From: Streptomyces sp. NBC_01116
Lineage (GTDB): Bacteria > Actinomycetota > Actinomycetes > Streptomycetales > Streptomycetaceae
DNA: 64,000 bases
Direction: 5' to 3'
Assembly: GCF_041435495.1 (NCBI RefSeq)
Contig: NZ_CP108644.1
Span: 62,001-126,000, forward strand
Every line of letters starts with the position of its first letter. The stretch's first letter is position 1. Below, piece by piece: positions 54,399 through 62,905 of this stretch. The notes beneath the pieces are model-generated. The model made no database searches, was not told the DNA's origin, and worked only from the letters and a program-made list of their open reading frames with translations. The position numbers were made by a program, and so were the translations under genes.

Positions 54399-55256
54399 TC
54401 AGTGCTGGGTGAGCATGGCCACGCGTAGCTGGGTGAGCAGGCGTTTGAGAAGTCGGGAGACGTGCATCTGAGATATGCCGAGGTGCTCGCCGATCTGTGC
54501 CTGGGTCATCTCCTGTCCGAAGCGCATGGTCACGATCTCGCGGTCCCGGTCGTCGAGTTCCGCCAGGAGCGGGGCCAGGGCGTGGAGGTCCTCGACCAGT
54601 TCCATGGCGGGGTCGATGTCGCCCTTGATGTCGCCGTAGGTGACGGTCTCGGCGCTGTTCGGTTCGGTGCCGATGGGAAGGTCGAGGGAGCCGGCGGTGT
54701 AGCCGTTGGCGGCGATGAGGCCTTCGATCACCTCTTCCTCCACGAGGTCCAGGTGTTTGGCAAGTTCCGCGACGGTGGGGTCGCGATCGAGCCGGCCGGA
54801 GAGCTCTTCGCGGGTCTTGGCAAGGGTGACCCGCAGTTCCTGCAGGCGGCGAGGCACGTGGACGGCCCATGTCGAGTCGCGGAAGAACCGTTTGATCTCC
54901 CCGACGATGTAGGGGATGGCGAAGGAGGTGAACTCGACTTCGCGGCTGAGTTCGAAGCGGTCGATCGCCTTGATCAGGCCGACGGTGCCGACCTGGATGA
55001 TGTCCTCCATCTCACCGCTGCCGCGGTTGCGGAAGCGCTTGGCTGAGAAGTGCACCAGCGACAGGTTCATCTCGATCAAAGTGTTCCGGGCGTACTGGTG
55101 ATCGGGCGTGCCCTCTTCGAGCATCTGCAATCGCTCGAAGAATAGGGAGCTCAGCTCCCGCGCGTCCTTGGGAGCGACCTTCCACGGATCCTCGATCCAC
55201 GGAAGCCAGGGAGGAGTGCTATCAACCACGCCCGATTTTGTTGAGGTTATCGGCAT
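54399..55256 (-). CDS. sigma-B/SigF-family sigma factor, copy B
   Basis: 285 residues from ATG 55256. From residue 30 on it is almost identical to copy A at 38139: EDPWKVAPKDARELSSLFFE, NTLIEMNLSLVHFSAKRFRN, EFTSFAIPYIVGEIKRFFRD, MRFGQEMTQAQIGEHLGISQ, MHVSRLLKRLLTQLRVAMLT. The N-termini differ. This is a recent duplicate; the -35-binding helix is the same, so the two probably share promoters but respond to different inputs. A DUF2267 gene follows. Confidence 0.93.
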   Translation of the reverse strand: MPITSTKSGVVDSTPPWLPWIEDPWKVAPKDARELSSLFFERLQMLEEGTPDHQYARNTLIEMNLSLVHFSAKRFRNRGSGEMEDIIQVGTVGLIKAIDRFELSREVEFTSFAIPYIVGEIKRFFRDSTWAVHVPRRLQELRVTLAKTREELSGRLDRDPTVAELAKHLDLVEEEVIEGLIAANGYTAGSLDLPIGTEPNSAETVTYGDIKGDIDPAMELVEDLHALAPLLAELDDRDREIVTMRFGQEMTQAQIGEHLGISQMHVSRLLKRLLTQLRVAMLTQH

Positions 55257-55561
55257 GCCACGTCCCCTGACGTCACCACCTCGCGCAGGCAGTTGCGCGT
55301 ACTGCGTAGCGGGCAGAGTCCGCCCCTCTTGTTCCGCTGCGTCTTCGGAAAACCGAGGGTATTGCGATGCGCCACGCATGCACGTCTCCCAACTACTGCA
55401 AATTGTTTACAGCACGGGAGGCCATGACCAGACACACCTCAGGGCGGCTCTATACGACGCTCCCGTGAGTGTGCCTGTCTGCCTAAGCACGCTGATTCTT
55501 CGTGTGTCCCTGATCGGCGTACTCAAACCTGCCCGTGCTCACATCTGGCGTCGGGTCTTGA
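55257..55561. other. intergenic, no gene supported
   Basis: 305 bp upstream of the sigma factor gene. It probably contains its promoter, but I find no consensus element I trust on the minus strand. A plus-strand GCGT-N14-GGGTAT (around 55337-55360) has the sigma-B pattern but no gene follows on that strand. Confidence 0.4.
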
Positions 55562-56290
55562 CCTCGTCCATCCGGCGAGGTTGAGGTTGTGCATGCGTAC
55601 GATGCCGAGCATGGCGTGGTAAGGGCTGTCCCGCAATTCCCGGTGGATCAGCGTGCGGCGTCAGATGCGGTGCATCGCAAGGCGGAGGGACGTCCGCATA
55701 CTGGACGTATGGGACGTTCCGACAACGCGGCGAGGTGCCGTAGCTGTCGCCGCGCGCCCGCCGGGAATTGCGGGACAGCCCTTAGACACCATCGCGTTCG
55801 AGGCGGCAGTCGCGGAGGATCTTGCAGGTCTTCATGCGGGCAAAGACGTGCTCGACGCGGGTGCGAACCTGCTTGTGGGATTTGTTGCGGGCCTGCCTCC
55901 GACCGGGCAGTTCCTCGGCTTTGCGGCGCCGGTAAGGCATACGAGTCCGATGCCCGGACAGCCGCCGTCGGCGAGGGTGGTGGTCGTGCCGACGGCAGCC
56001 TCGGCTCCTGACTCCTCCCATGCCTCGCAGTCATTGCGGTTACCGGGTTCCGGGCGGCCCGCCAGGACGACATGGCGGGTATCAGCGTCGATGACGACCT
56101 GGTGGTTGGTGGAGGATCGATAGTTCTTGGACCGCTCGGCGTTGGTGTGGTCACCGGGGGGGCGCGAGCGTTCCGTCCACGATCAGTACGGTGTCGTTGG
56201 CGAAACACTTGCGGGGGCGGAGCGCGATCATCGGCCCGAGATGGTCGATGATCCGGTCTGCGGCTGACTTCGACACACCGAAAAGTCGAG
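55562..56290 (-). pseudogene. IS5-type transposase relic interrupted by a MITE
   Basis: Minus-strand pieces: LFGVSKSAADRIIDHLGPMI, ANDTVLIVDGTLAPP, then after a shift at an eight-base C tract NHQVVIDADTRHVVLAGRPE and GNRNDCEAWEESGAEAAVG, then KSHKQVRTRVEHVFARMKTC, KILRDCRLERDGV. The end HAMLGIVRMHNLNLAG lies beyond the 161-bp insert at 55622-55782. Without the insert the joint reads RDGVYHAMLG in frame. The N-terminus is cut off by the relaxase fragment at 56290. At least two other frameshifts. Confidence 0.82.
55622..55782. mobile_element. 161-bp MITE with perfect terminal inverted repeats
   Basis: Bases 55622-55643 are the exact reverse complement of 55761-55782 (22 bp, AGGGCTGTCCCGCAATTCCC-type). 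The flanking TA is repeated on both sides (55620-55621 and 55783-55784). There is no room for a transposase. Removing the element with one TA restores the reading frame of the host transposase, which confirms the borders. Confidence 0.92.
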
Positions 56291-56297
56291 GAGGGAG

Positions 56298-56840
56298 GTG
56301 TGGCGCACCGAGGACCACGACCAGGCGCTCCGGCTCCTCGCCGATCGGGGCCGCGTCCACCCCAACGAGGCGCGCTTCCAGATCCTCACGACGTGGGGCG
56401 AGCTCCGGCGCGGCCGCCGGCCCGACACCCACGACCTCCTCGACGACTGGGTCGTCCTCGCCGCGAGGAACTCGGACGTGGACGCCCAAAAGAACTGGGG
56501 CGCAGCAGATCCGCCGCGCCGCCGACGACCTCGGCACCGAGCGGACGTACGCGCTTCCCAGCGGTGACCGGGTCACCCTCGCCGAGGGCGACGCCGTACG
56601 GAGCCGCGCCAACGACTACCGGTCCAGCCGCGGAGAAGGGCCGGACCTCCTCAACGGGTACCGGGCCGTCGTCAGCCAGCTCGCCGACAACGGGCGGGTC
56701 GAGGTCACGTGGCGCACCCAGGAGCGCGGGCACGACGCCGCCTACGTGTCCGCGTGGCCCACCCCGGACCAGATCGCGGGCGGGCCCTGTCGCTGGGTAC
56801 GCGATGACCATCGCCGCCTCGCAGGAAGTGATCCGGTCGG
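56298..56840 (+). pseudogene. MobF/TrwC-type relaxase fragment
   Basis: Two frames carry MWRTEDHDQALRLLADRGRV-like and HPNEARFQILTTWGELRRGR, then QQIRRAADDLGTERTYALPS, GDRVTLAEGDAVRSRANDYR, GYRAVVSQLADNGRVEVTWR, and finally YAMTIAASQ in a third frame. These are from the helicase part of conjugative relaxases in actinomycete plasmids/ICEs. Both ends are missing and frames shift at least twice. Confidence 0.68.
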
Positions 56841-56844
56841 AAAA

Positions 56845-57125
56845 GTGCCGTCCTCCGCGGCCGGCCGGTGGCCTGCGGACCTGGATCTCGGTGGTATCCA
56901 GCCGCAGCACGACGTCCTCGGCCTGGGCACGGGCGAACACGTCCGCCAGTATCCGACGGCGAAGGGCAGCACGGTCGGGGACCGCGCGCCCCCGCTCGGT
57001 CAGGAGGGGCCGATGCCGAACAGGTCTTCACCGACTGGCACTCCCCGCTCCCTCGCCGCCCCGGCGAGGGAGCGGCCTCGAGGACCAGATGTGCCCATCC
57101 CTGTCGGATCCGCTTCAACACGCAG
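56845..57125 (-). pseudogene. transposase fragment (DDE, IS5-like)
   Basis: The minus strand encodes VFARAQAEDVVLRLDTTEIQ then VRRPPAGRGGRHFSDRITS, the first catalytic-Asp block of a DDE_Tnp_4-type transposase, preceded by VGEDLFGIGPSLLTERGR. It is cut off on both sides, where it meets the relaxase fragment. Confidence 0.6.
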
Positions 57126-57249
57126 ATCCAACAGGGAACTCGTGGCGTTCGACGTCCTCCAAGTCGAGCGGCAGCCGGTTCGCACCCAGTCGTTCGAGCG
57201 TCGACGCGCTTTGCGCGAGGGGCTGTTCGCCGATCGACCGGGACGAGTG

Positions 57250-57288
57250 AGCCCCGTCGCCTCCTGGCGCGCTCGGAGGCGACGGGCT
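57250..57288. terminator. strong hairpin downstream of the biosynthetic operon
   Basis: AGCCCCGTCGCCTCC (57250-57264) pairs with GGAGGCGACGGGCT (57275-57288), with a single-base bulge and a ten-base loop. It lies 70 bases after the end of the MFS gene, the last gene of the minus-strand operon. Confidence 0.75.
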
Positions 57289-57357
57289 ACTGCCGTCCAG
57301 TGGGGCCCGGTCGGCGGAGGTACGCAAGGCGGCCGAGTCCAGGCGCCGGCACGACGG

Positions 57358-58650
57358 TCAGGCGGAGGTGCTTCTGGTTGCCGGGTCGGGCTTCGGTTCC
57401 GGCTGGGGCTGAGGGTGGGGAGGCGCGGTGCTCAGGGAGCGGGCCTCCCGGTCGAGGACCAGGGTGATGCCGACCAGGAGCATCGGGACCGCCGCCAGGG
57501 CGAACCCCCAACGCATGTCCCACCCGACCAGCAGGCCCATGGCCGCGATCGAGAGCGGCTCCAGCGTGACCCGGGGCAGGTCCATCACGCTGCTGATCCG
57601 GCCGAGCGCCTCGGCGGGGGCCCTGGTCTGGATAAAGGTGGGCAGGGCAACGTCGCTGGAGTACGCAACGCCGATGCCGAGCAGTACCAGCACCGTCACC
57701 GCCAGCCAGAGGCTGGGCAGGAAACCCAGGAGCATGAAGGCGATACCCTCGCAGAGCGTCATCCCGATGATCAACATGCCCCAGCGTCGTGGTAGGCCCG
57801 TGAAGACGGCACCGATGGTGCCGAGCAACTGGCCAAGTCCCCAGGCGGACAGCAGAGCCCCGAGGGCGAGTGAGCCTTCCGGGAAGCTGCCGGCGAGTGC
57901 GGGAAGCCCTACGCTGAAGAGCCCGCTGTAGCTGAGCGCGGCGGCGCCGATCAGCATGAGAACGATACGGATCTCCCGGCTCCGGGCGGCGTAGCGGAGC
58001 CCGTCGACGATCTCGGTACGGATCGCGGCGATCGATTTGGCGGTTTCCCCCGCGGTTCCGGACGGCTGTTTCCGCGGCGCGGCGAGTACGGTCAGCGCGG
58101 CGAGGAAGAAGGTACCGGCGTTCAGCAGAATGGCCGTCGGCGAACCGAAGAGGGTGACCATTGCGCCGCCGAGGACGGGGCCGAGGAGCCGGGATCCCTG
58201 CTCGCCGAATCCCACCAGCGCATTTCCGCGGGCCAGGTGCTCGGAGGGAAGGAGCGAGGGCATGATGCTCGCGGTGGCCGGCCAGAAGAACGCCTCGGCG
58301 GCTCCGGTCAGCGCGCCGAGTGCGTACAGATGCCAGACCTGGACGCCGTCCGCAAAGGCGATGAGGCCGAGCAGAGTGACCGCGGAGCCCCTGGTCAGGT
58401 GCGAGAGGAACATGACGGTACGGGGTGACATGCGGTCGGTCACGGCACCGCCGACCAGGAGCAGCACGCCACGCGGCACCGCCTGCACCAGCAACACCGC
58501 CGCGAGGGTGGCGACGGACCCGGTCTCCTGGAGGATCAGCCAGATGAACGCGACTTCGAAACTGTAGTCCCCGACCAGGGACAGGGTCTCACCCAGCCAG
58601 ACCCGGCGGAAAGGGCGGTGGAGAAGCGGCTGGCGCACTTTATCCAGCAT
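57358..58650 (-). CDS. MFS exporter of the biosynthetic cluster
   Basis: 430 residues with 12 predicted transmembrane segments, including FIWLILQETGSVATLAAVLL, RGVLLLVGGAVTDRMSPRTV (the MFS cytoplasmic loop), LGALTGAAEAFFWPATASIM and a C-terminal Pro-rich tail (PPHPQPQPEPKPDPA). It belongs to the DHA1/enterobactin-exporter-like group. As the last gene of the P450-NRPS-MbtH-ATP-grasp series (102 bp after the ligase), it probably exports the product. Confidence 0.9.
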   Translation of the reverse strand: MLDKVRQPLLHRPFRRVWLGETLSLVGDYSFEVAFIWLILQETGSVATLAAVLLVQAVPRGVLLLVGGAVTDRMSPRTVMFLSHLTRGSAVTLLGLIAFADGVQVWHLYALGALTGAAEAFFWPATASIMPSLLPSEHLARGNALVGFGEQGSRLLGPVLGGAMVTLFGSPTAILLNAGTFFLAALTVLAAPRKQPSGTAGETAKSIAAIRTEIVDGLRYAARSREIRIVLMLIGAAALSYSGLFSVGLPALAGSFPEGSLALGALLSAWGLGQLLGTIGAVFTGLPRRWGMLIIGMTLCEGIAFMLLGFLPSLWLAVTVLVLLGIGVAYSSDVALPTFIQTRAPAEALGRISSVMDLPRVTLEPLSIAAMGLLVGWDMRWGFALAAVPMLLVGITLVLDREARSLSTAPPHPQPQPEPKPDPATRSTSA

Positions 58651-58752
58651 GGTCTGCCCCTGCTCGGTCGGAGGTCGGGTGGTTGAGGGTGATTACTCGC
58701 TTTCTTTGGTGTAACCGGGCGAGGGAGGCGTCTTTGCTGTCAGTCGCACTAT

Positions 58753-60006
58753 TCACTGAACCGCATACTCCAGATGGAATTTCTTGTTTAATTCCATGAT
58801 GAGCCCGTGCAGGCTGTCATGGTTCTTCACTTCTCCACGGACGAAGCCGAGGCGTTGTGCGGGAAATCTCCAGTCGACTGGCTGCCCGGGCGCGGCTACC
58901 ACATCGACTTCGCGCACTCCGGGCATCGCCCGCACCGCGTCGGCGCCGTCGATCGACCGGAGTTCGCCGACGAGGCGCGGCGGCACGATGAAGTACTCGA
59001 AGACGACCGCCCCGCTCGGGGAGGGAGCCGGTTCGACGTCTCTCCCTAGGGCCAGTTCGCAGGCGGTCGCAAGGAGGTCCACCCCATGGGCCCGCCGGAG
59101 CAGGTCGGCGGCCCGGCCGCCGACCCGGCCGTTGACCTCGATGACACGCGGTCCGTCCGGCGTCAGCTTCACCTCCGTGTGCGTGACCCCGGTGCGCACG
59201 CCCAGCGCCCGTACGGCGGCTGCCGCGAGGGCGGCGACATCTCGCTCGGCCCCGGAAGACAGGGTCGAGGGCAGAAAGAGCCCCGTCTCCCGGAGCGGGT
59301 CGGCCAGGGCGAACTTACCCGTCACACAGATCGTCCGCACCTCGCCACGGACGACCACGGCTTCGACGGAGACGTAGTCGCCCCAGCGTTCACCCGCCGC
59401 CGAGGGGTCCCCCGGCAGATACTTCTCCACCACGAAGACCCGCTCGTCGCCGTCGGACATGATCTCCGCGAGTCGGCCGTGCTGCTCCGTGCCGTCCAGA
59501 CGCAAGGTGTCCCGACTGCCCGCCCCCACTCGCGGTTTGACCACCACCGGATGGCCCAGGAGCTCCACGGCGGCCAACACTCCGGCGGCGGAGGACGCCT
59601 CCAACGTCGAGGTGTCGTCGACCCCCGCGGCAGCGAGCGCCGCGCGCTGAGCCGTCTTGTCGGTGAGCAGCCGTACCGTCTCGGGGCGATGGCCGGGCAG
59701 TCCGAGGATTTCGGCGAGTTGGGCGGTGACCCCGAGACAGAACTCGCTGAAGGTGACGACGGCGTCGGGCCGCTCGGCCCGCAGGACCTCCGCCGCCTCT
59801 CGGATGTCCATCCCGCTGATTTCGCAGACACGTGCCTGCCGTCGGATTCCGGGGAGCAGCGGCGCGACCCCGGGGACAGCGGTGTCGCAGACGAAAACGA
59901 TCTCGCACAGGGCGCGGGCCGCGCGCAGGACGGCGGCGGGGCCGGCGGAACCCAGTCCGTAGACGACGGCGACCGTCGGAAGATCCGACGCGGGAAGCGC
60001 GTTCAT
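58753..60006 (-). CDS. ATP-grasp ligase
   Basis: 417 residues from ATG 60006, with GGAGG upstream. Three parts: an N-terminal Rossmann-like domain (TVAVVYGLGSAGPAAVLRAA), then ATP-grasp with AELLGHPVVVKPRVGAGSRD-type ATP-binding loop, VFVVEKYLPGDPSAAGERWG, EVKLTPDGPRVIEVNGRVGG (Mg-binding Glu and Asn), and a C-terminal domain with VPPRLVGELRSIDGADAVRA. It resembles L-amino-acid ligases that join amino acids or attach carboxylates to amines. In this operon it may ligate the NRPS-activated residue or a partner amino acid. Confidence 0.88.
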   Translation of the reverse strand: MNALPASDLPTVAVVYGLGSAGPAAVLRAARALCEIVFVCDTAVPGVAPLLPGIRRQARVCEISGMDIREAAEVLRAERPDAVVTFSEFCLGVTAQLAEILGLPGHRPETVRLLTDKTAQRAALAAAGVDDTSTLEASSAAGVLAAVELLGHPVVVKPRVGAGSRDTLRLDGTEQHGRLAEIMSDGDERVFVVEKYLPGDPSAAGERWGDYVSVEAVVVRGEVRTICVTGKFALADPLRETGLFLPSTLSSGAERDVAALAAAAVRALGVRTGVTHTEVKLTPDGPRVIEVNGRVGGRAADLLRRAHGVDLLATACELALGRDVEPAPSPSGAVVFEYFIVPPRLVGELRSIDGADAVRAMPGVREVDVVAAPGQPVDWRFPAQRLGFVRGEVKNHDSLHGLIMELNKKFHLEYAVQ

Positions 60007-60119
60007 CCGCGTACCTCCGCCGCGTCCGAAACGCTCGGAGGAACGGGGTGCGCGGCACTGGTGGAGCCGACCGGCGCTGACGGACGGGCGGATCGCTGGT
60101 CGGTGTTCATGGAAGCCTC

Positions 60120-60341
60120 TCAGCCAGCCGTGCCGGTGGCGACCCGCGCGCCGTCCGCCGGGGCGGTCCGCGCGGACTTGGGGGTCATGTCGGTCCACTC
60201 CTCCTCGATGCGGCGCAGGCACTCCTCGCGTGTCGAGGGCTCGCCCGTGATGCGCCAACCGGCTGGAACGTCATGGTAGGTGGGCCAGATCGAATACTGC
60301 TCTTCGTGGTTGACGACCACGTGATAGAGATCCTCGTTCAT
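60120..60341 (-). CDS. MbtH-like NRPS partner protein
   Basis: 73 residues. The MbtH signature is present: YHVVVNHEEQYSIWPTYHDV then PAGWRITGEPSTREECLRRI and EEEWTDMTPKS, with the conserved Trp residues. MbtH proteins bind adenylation domains and raise their activity. The ATG overlaps the NRPS stop (ATGA at 60338-60341), so the two are translationally coupled and likely form a complex. Confidence 0.93.
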   Translation of the reverse strand: MNEDLYHVVVNHEEQYSIWPTYHDVPAGWRITGEPSTREECLRRIEEEWTDMTPKSARTAPADGARVATGTAG

Positions 60342-62905
60342 GGGGTGGCGTTCTCCTTCGTCGTGAGGGTGAGGGGGCCCAGTCCATGGCGGTCGAGGGC
60401 CGTCAGATAGAGCTTGCGCAGCAGAGGGTCGCGAATCCTGCCCCGTTCGTAGTGCGCCCGGAAGAGCCGGTCGTAGGTCTTCATCCAGACGTGGTCGGTG
60501 TGCAGGAACAGCACGTCGTGCGGGGCCATGCGGCGTATCGCGAACATGCCGAGGGGGGCGACGGAGACGGGGAAGGCGGAGTTGCGCACGGCTCGCTGGT
60601 CGCAGTGTGGGTGGAATTGGCTGATCATCAGTCCGTCGGTCACTGCGGCGCTCTTCAGCCCCGGGTACATCTTGTCCAGGTTGCGCCAGCCCTCGGACCC
60701 GGTGCCCGGCAGCACCACGACACGGCATTCCAGAGGCGCGCCGGTGGTGGGGCGGGCGTCGGTGACGATGGCGAAGTCGGCCATCTCGGCCTTCAGCAGG
60801 GTGCGCAGTTCGTCCGCAGAGCGCCCGTCGGTGTCGTACCGGAGGCTGAATTGGGCGGTCTTGCCGTTGAGAGCGGGCGGTACGAACGGGCAGACGGGCC
60901 CGGTACGGCCCAGCTCGGGGTGGGCACGGCCCACGTACCCCCGCAGCCAGGTGTCGACCTCGGTGAAGTCCCGGTCCACGCGGTCCTGTGAGGGCGCGGC
61001 CACGACGCGAATCCACAGGCCGTCGATCCGTTCGAGGCTGTTGCCCGTCGGCTGGGCGGCAGGCGTCCGGTCGGTATCCTGGGACGCGGCCTTGTCCGGG
61101 GCCGGGGCCGCAGCGGCGCGCAGCGCGCGGAGCTGACCCATCAGGCCCGCGAACGTGGGATCGGCGTAGACGGATGCGAAGTCGAGGGTGACGCCCAGGC
61201 GCGTCCGCACCTCCTCGACCAGGCGCATCAACCCGATCGATGTGCCTCCGCCGGCGAAGAAGTCGGCGTCGGGGCCGGCGGGAAGTCCGGCGTGCGCCTC
61301 CCACGCCTCCGCCAAGGCAGGCTCGCCCACGGTGGGGGCGTTCGTCGCAGCATCGGCACCGGGTGCGTCCGGCGGTGGGACGGCGGCGAGGAGGGCGCGC
61401 AGGGCGTCGCGGTCCACTTTGCCGTTGGTGGCGAGTGGGAGGGCGTCCAGGGCGGTGATCCGGTCGGCGACAAGATGGCTGGGGGCCCGTCGCCGGGCGC
61501 GGGCGCGCAGGGCCGCGGTATCCAGGGCCGCTGGGGTCACGAAGCCCGCGAGGGCGGTGCCGTCGGGGCCGGGATGCGCCAGTACCGCGGCACCGTGGAC
61601 GGCGGGGTCGGCCGCGAGGATCGCCGACGCTTCGGCCAGATGGACGCGGTGGCCCCGGACCTTCGCCTCGTCGTCCGTGCGGCCGCGGAAGTCCAGGGCG
61701 CCGTCGGGGAGTTGCCGTACCCGGTCGCCGGTGCGGTACATGCGCGCACCTGGGCCGGAGGCGAAGGGGTCGGGGAGGAAGCGTTCGGCTGTCGCGGCGG
61801 GCAGGCCGAGGTAGCCACGGGCCAACCGGTCGCCGCCCAGGAAGAGTTCTCCGGAAGTCCCCCGAGGGACGGGGGCGAGCCGTTCGTCGAGGATGTAGCA
61901 CGACGTACCCCGCAGCGGCGTGCCGATGGGGAACGCGGTTCTGCGGGGGCCCTGCCAGGCGGAGGCCGGGCCGAGTGTGCTGAAGGTGGTGTTCTCGGTG
62001 GGGCCGTATCCGTTGATCAGCCGGGTGCCGGGGTACGCGGTGTGGAAGTCGGCCGCCGCGACCGCAGGGACGGTGTCCCCTCCGGTGATCAGGGTGCGCA
62101 GGGTGCCCAGAGCCGCTCCGTGGTGGTGGGTCATCAGAGGGAAGAGCGGGGCGGTCAGCCACGCCGTGGTCACCTCGGGCGCTGAGAGCAGTGCGGCGAG
62201 TTCGTGCAGGGCGAGGGGGTGGCGGCCGGCCGCCGTGATCCTCGCTCCGGCCAGCAGCGGGGCCCAGATCTCATAGGTCGACGCGTCGAACGCCAAGGTG
62301 GAGTGAAGCAGTATCCCGTCCTCCGGGGAGAGCTTCAGGAGTTCCTGGTCGAGGGCCAGGGAGACCACTCCGCGGTGGGTGACCCCGACCGGCTTCGGCT
62401 CTCCCGTGGTGCCGGAGGTGAACATGATGTAAGCAAGGTCATCCGGTCCGGAGGGCGCGGGCGGCATACCGACGTGGCCAGGGGCGGTTGCGGCCTCTGC
62501 GAGAGCGCGGGGCTCGAACCTGGGAATGCGAAGGCCGCTCGGAGACGTCTCGCCGGTGTGGAGGGTGAGCACGGCGCGGGCGCGTTCCGCCATCGTACGT
62601 ACCCGCTCCGCCGGATAGCCGGGGTCCACCGGTACGTAGCACCCTCCCGCCAGCAGCACGCCGAGCATACCCAGGACGGTGTCCCGGCCGCCGTGGCCCA
62701 CCAGGAGCACGGCGTCGCCGGGCGTGACGCCCAGGCCCCGCAGGGCGTGCGCCACAGCGCGGGCCCCGGCCAGCAGCTCTCCGTACAGCACGTCCCCCTC
62801 CGGATCGGTGAGGGCGATGCGCCGGGGGAACGCCTCGGCGACCTCGGTGAACCGTGCCTCGATCCGGGTGGTCGGCGTCTTCGGTGTGTACGGTGCGTCG
62901 TTCAT
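60338..62905 (-). CDS. NRPS: adenylation-PCP with a DUF6875-like C-terminal domain
   Basis: 855 residues from ATG 62905. Adenylation domain (1-510): YIMFTSGTTGEPKPVGVTHR (A3), FDASTYEIWAPL (A4), LINGYGPTENTTFSTLG (A5), RMYRTGDRV (A7), ATNGKVDRD (A10 Lys). Pocket residues read as D-A-Y-W-I-G-G-T-F-K, close to the published Val code D-A-F-W-I-G-G-T-F-K. PCP (about 545-610): DADFFAGGGTSIGLMRLVEE with the phosphopantetheine Ser. C-terminal 230 residues have no condensation or thioesterase motif; RAHPELGRTGPVCPFVPPAL and GLMISQFHPHCDQRAVRNSA recall DUF6875 domains. Coupled to P450 and MbtH by ATGA overlaps. Probably loads Val for P450 oxidation. Confidence 0.9.
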   Translation of the reverse strand: MNDAPYTPKTPTTRIEARFTEVAEAFPRRIALTDPEGDVLYGELLAGARAVAHALRGLGVTPGDAVLLVGHGGRDTVLGMLGVLLAGGCYVPVDPGYPAERVRTMAERARAVLTLHTGETSPSGLRIPRFEPRALAEAATAPGHVGMPPAPSGPDDLAYIMFTSGTTGEPKPVGVTHRGVVSLALDQELLKLSPEDGILLHSTLAFDASTYEIWAPLLAGARITAAGRHPLALHELAALLSAPEVTTAWLTAPLFPLMTHHHGAALGTLRTLITGGDTVPAVAAADFHTAYPGTRLINGYGPTENTTFSTLGPASAWQGPRRTAFPIGTPLRGTSCYILDERLAPVPRGTSGELFLGGDRLARGYLGLPAATAERFLPDPFASGPGARMYRTGDRVRQLPDGALDFRGRTDDEAKVRGHRVHLAEASAILAADPAVHGAAVLAHPGPDGTALAGFVTPAALDTAALRARARRRAPSHLVADRITALDALPLATNGKVDRDALRALLAAVPPPDAPGADAATNAPTVGEPALAEAWEAHAGLPAGPDADFFAGGGTSIGLMRLVEEVRTRLGVTLDFASVYADPTFAGLMGQLRALRAAAAPAPDKAASQDTDRTPAAQPTGNSLERIDGLWIRVVAAPSQDRVDRDFTEVDTWLRGYVGRAHPELGRTGPVCPFVPPALNGKTAQFSLRYDTDGRSADELRTLLKAEMADFAIVTDARPTTGAPLECRVVVLPGTGSEGWRNLDKMYPGLKSAAVTDGLMISQFHPHCDQRAVRNSAFPVSVAPLGMFAIRRMAPHDVLFLHTDHVWMKTYDRLFRAHYERGRIRDPLLRKLYLTALDRHGLGPLTLTTKENATP

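Noticed and set aside
55337..55360. Sigma-B-like promoter GCGT-N14-GGGTAT on the plus strand
   Set aside because: No plausible gene follows on that strand; probably chance.
60120..62162. 680-codon minus frame running through the MbtH gene and part of the NRPS in another frame
   Set aside because: Only its last 73 codons (MbtH) are real; the rest is Arg/Pro/His-rich and out of frame with the NRPS.
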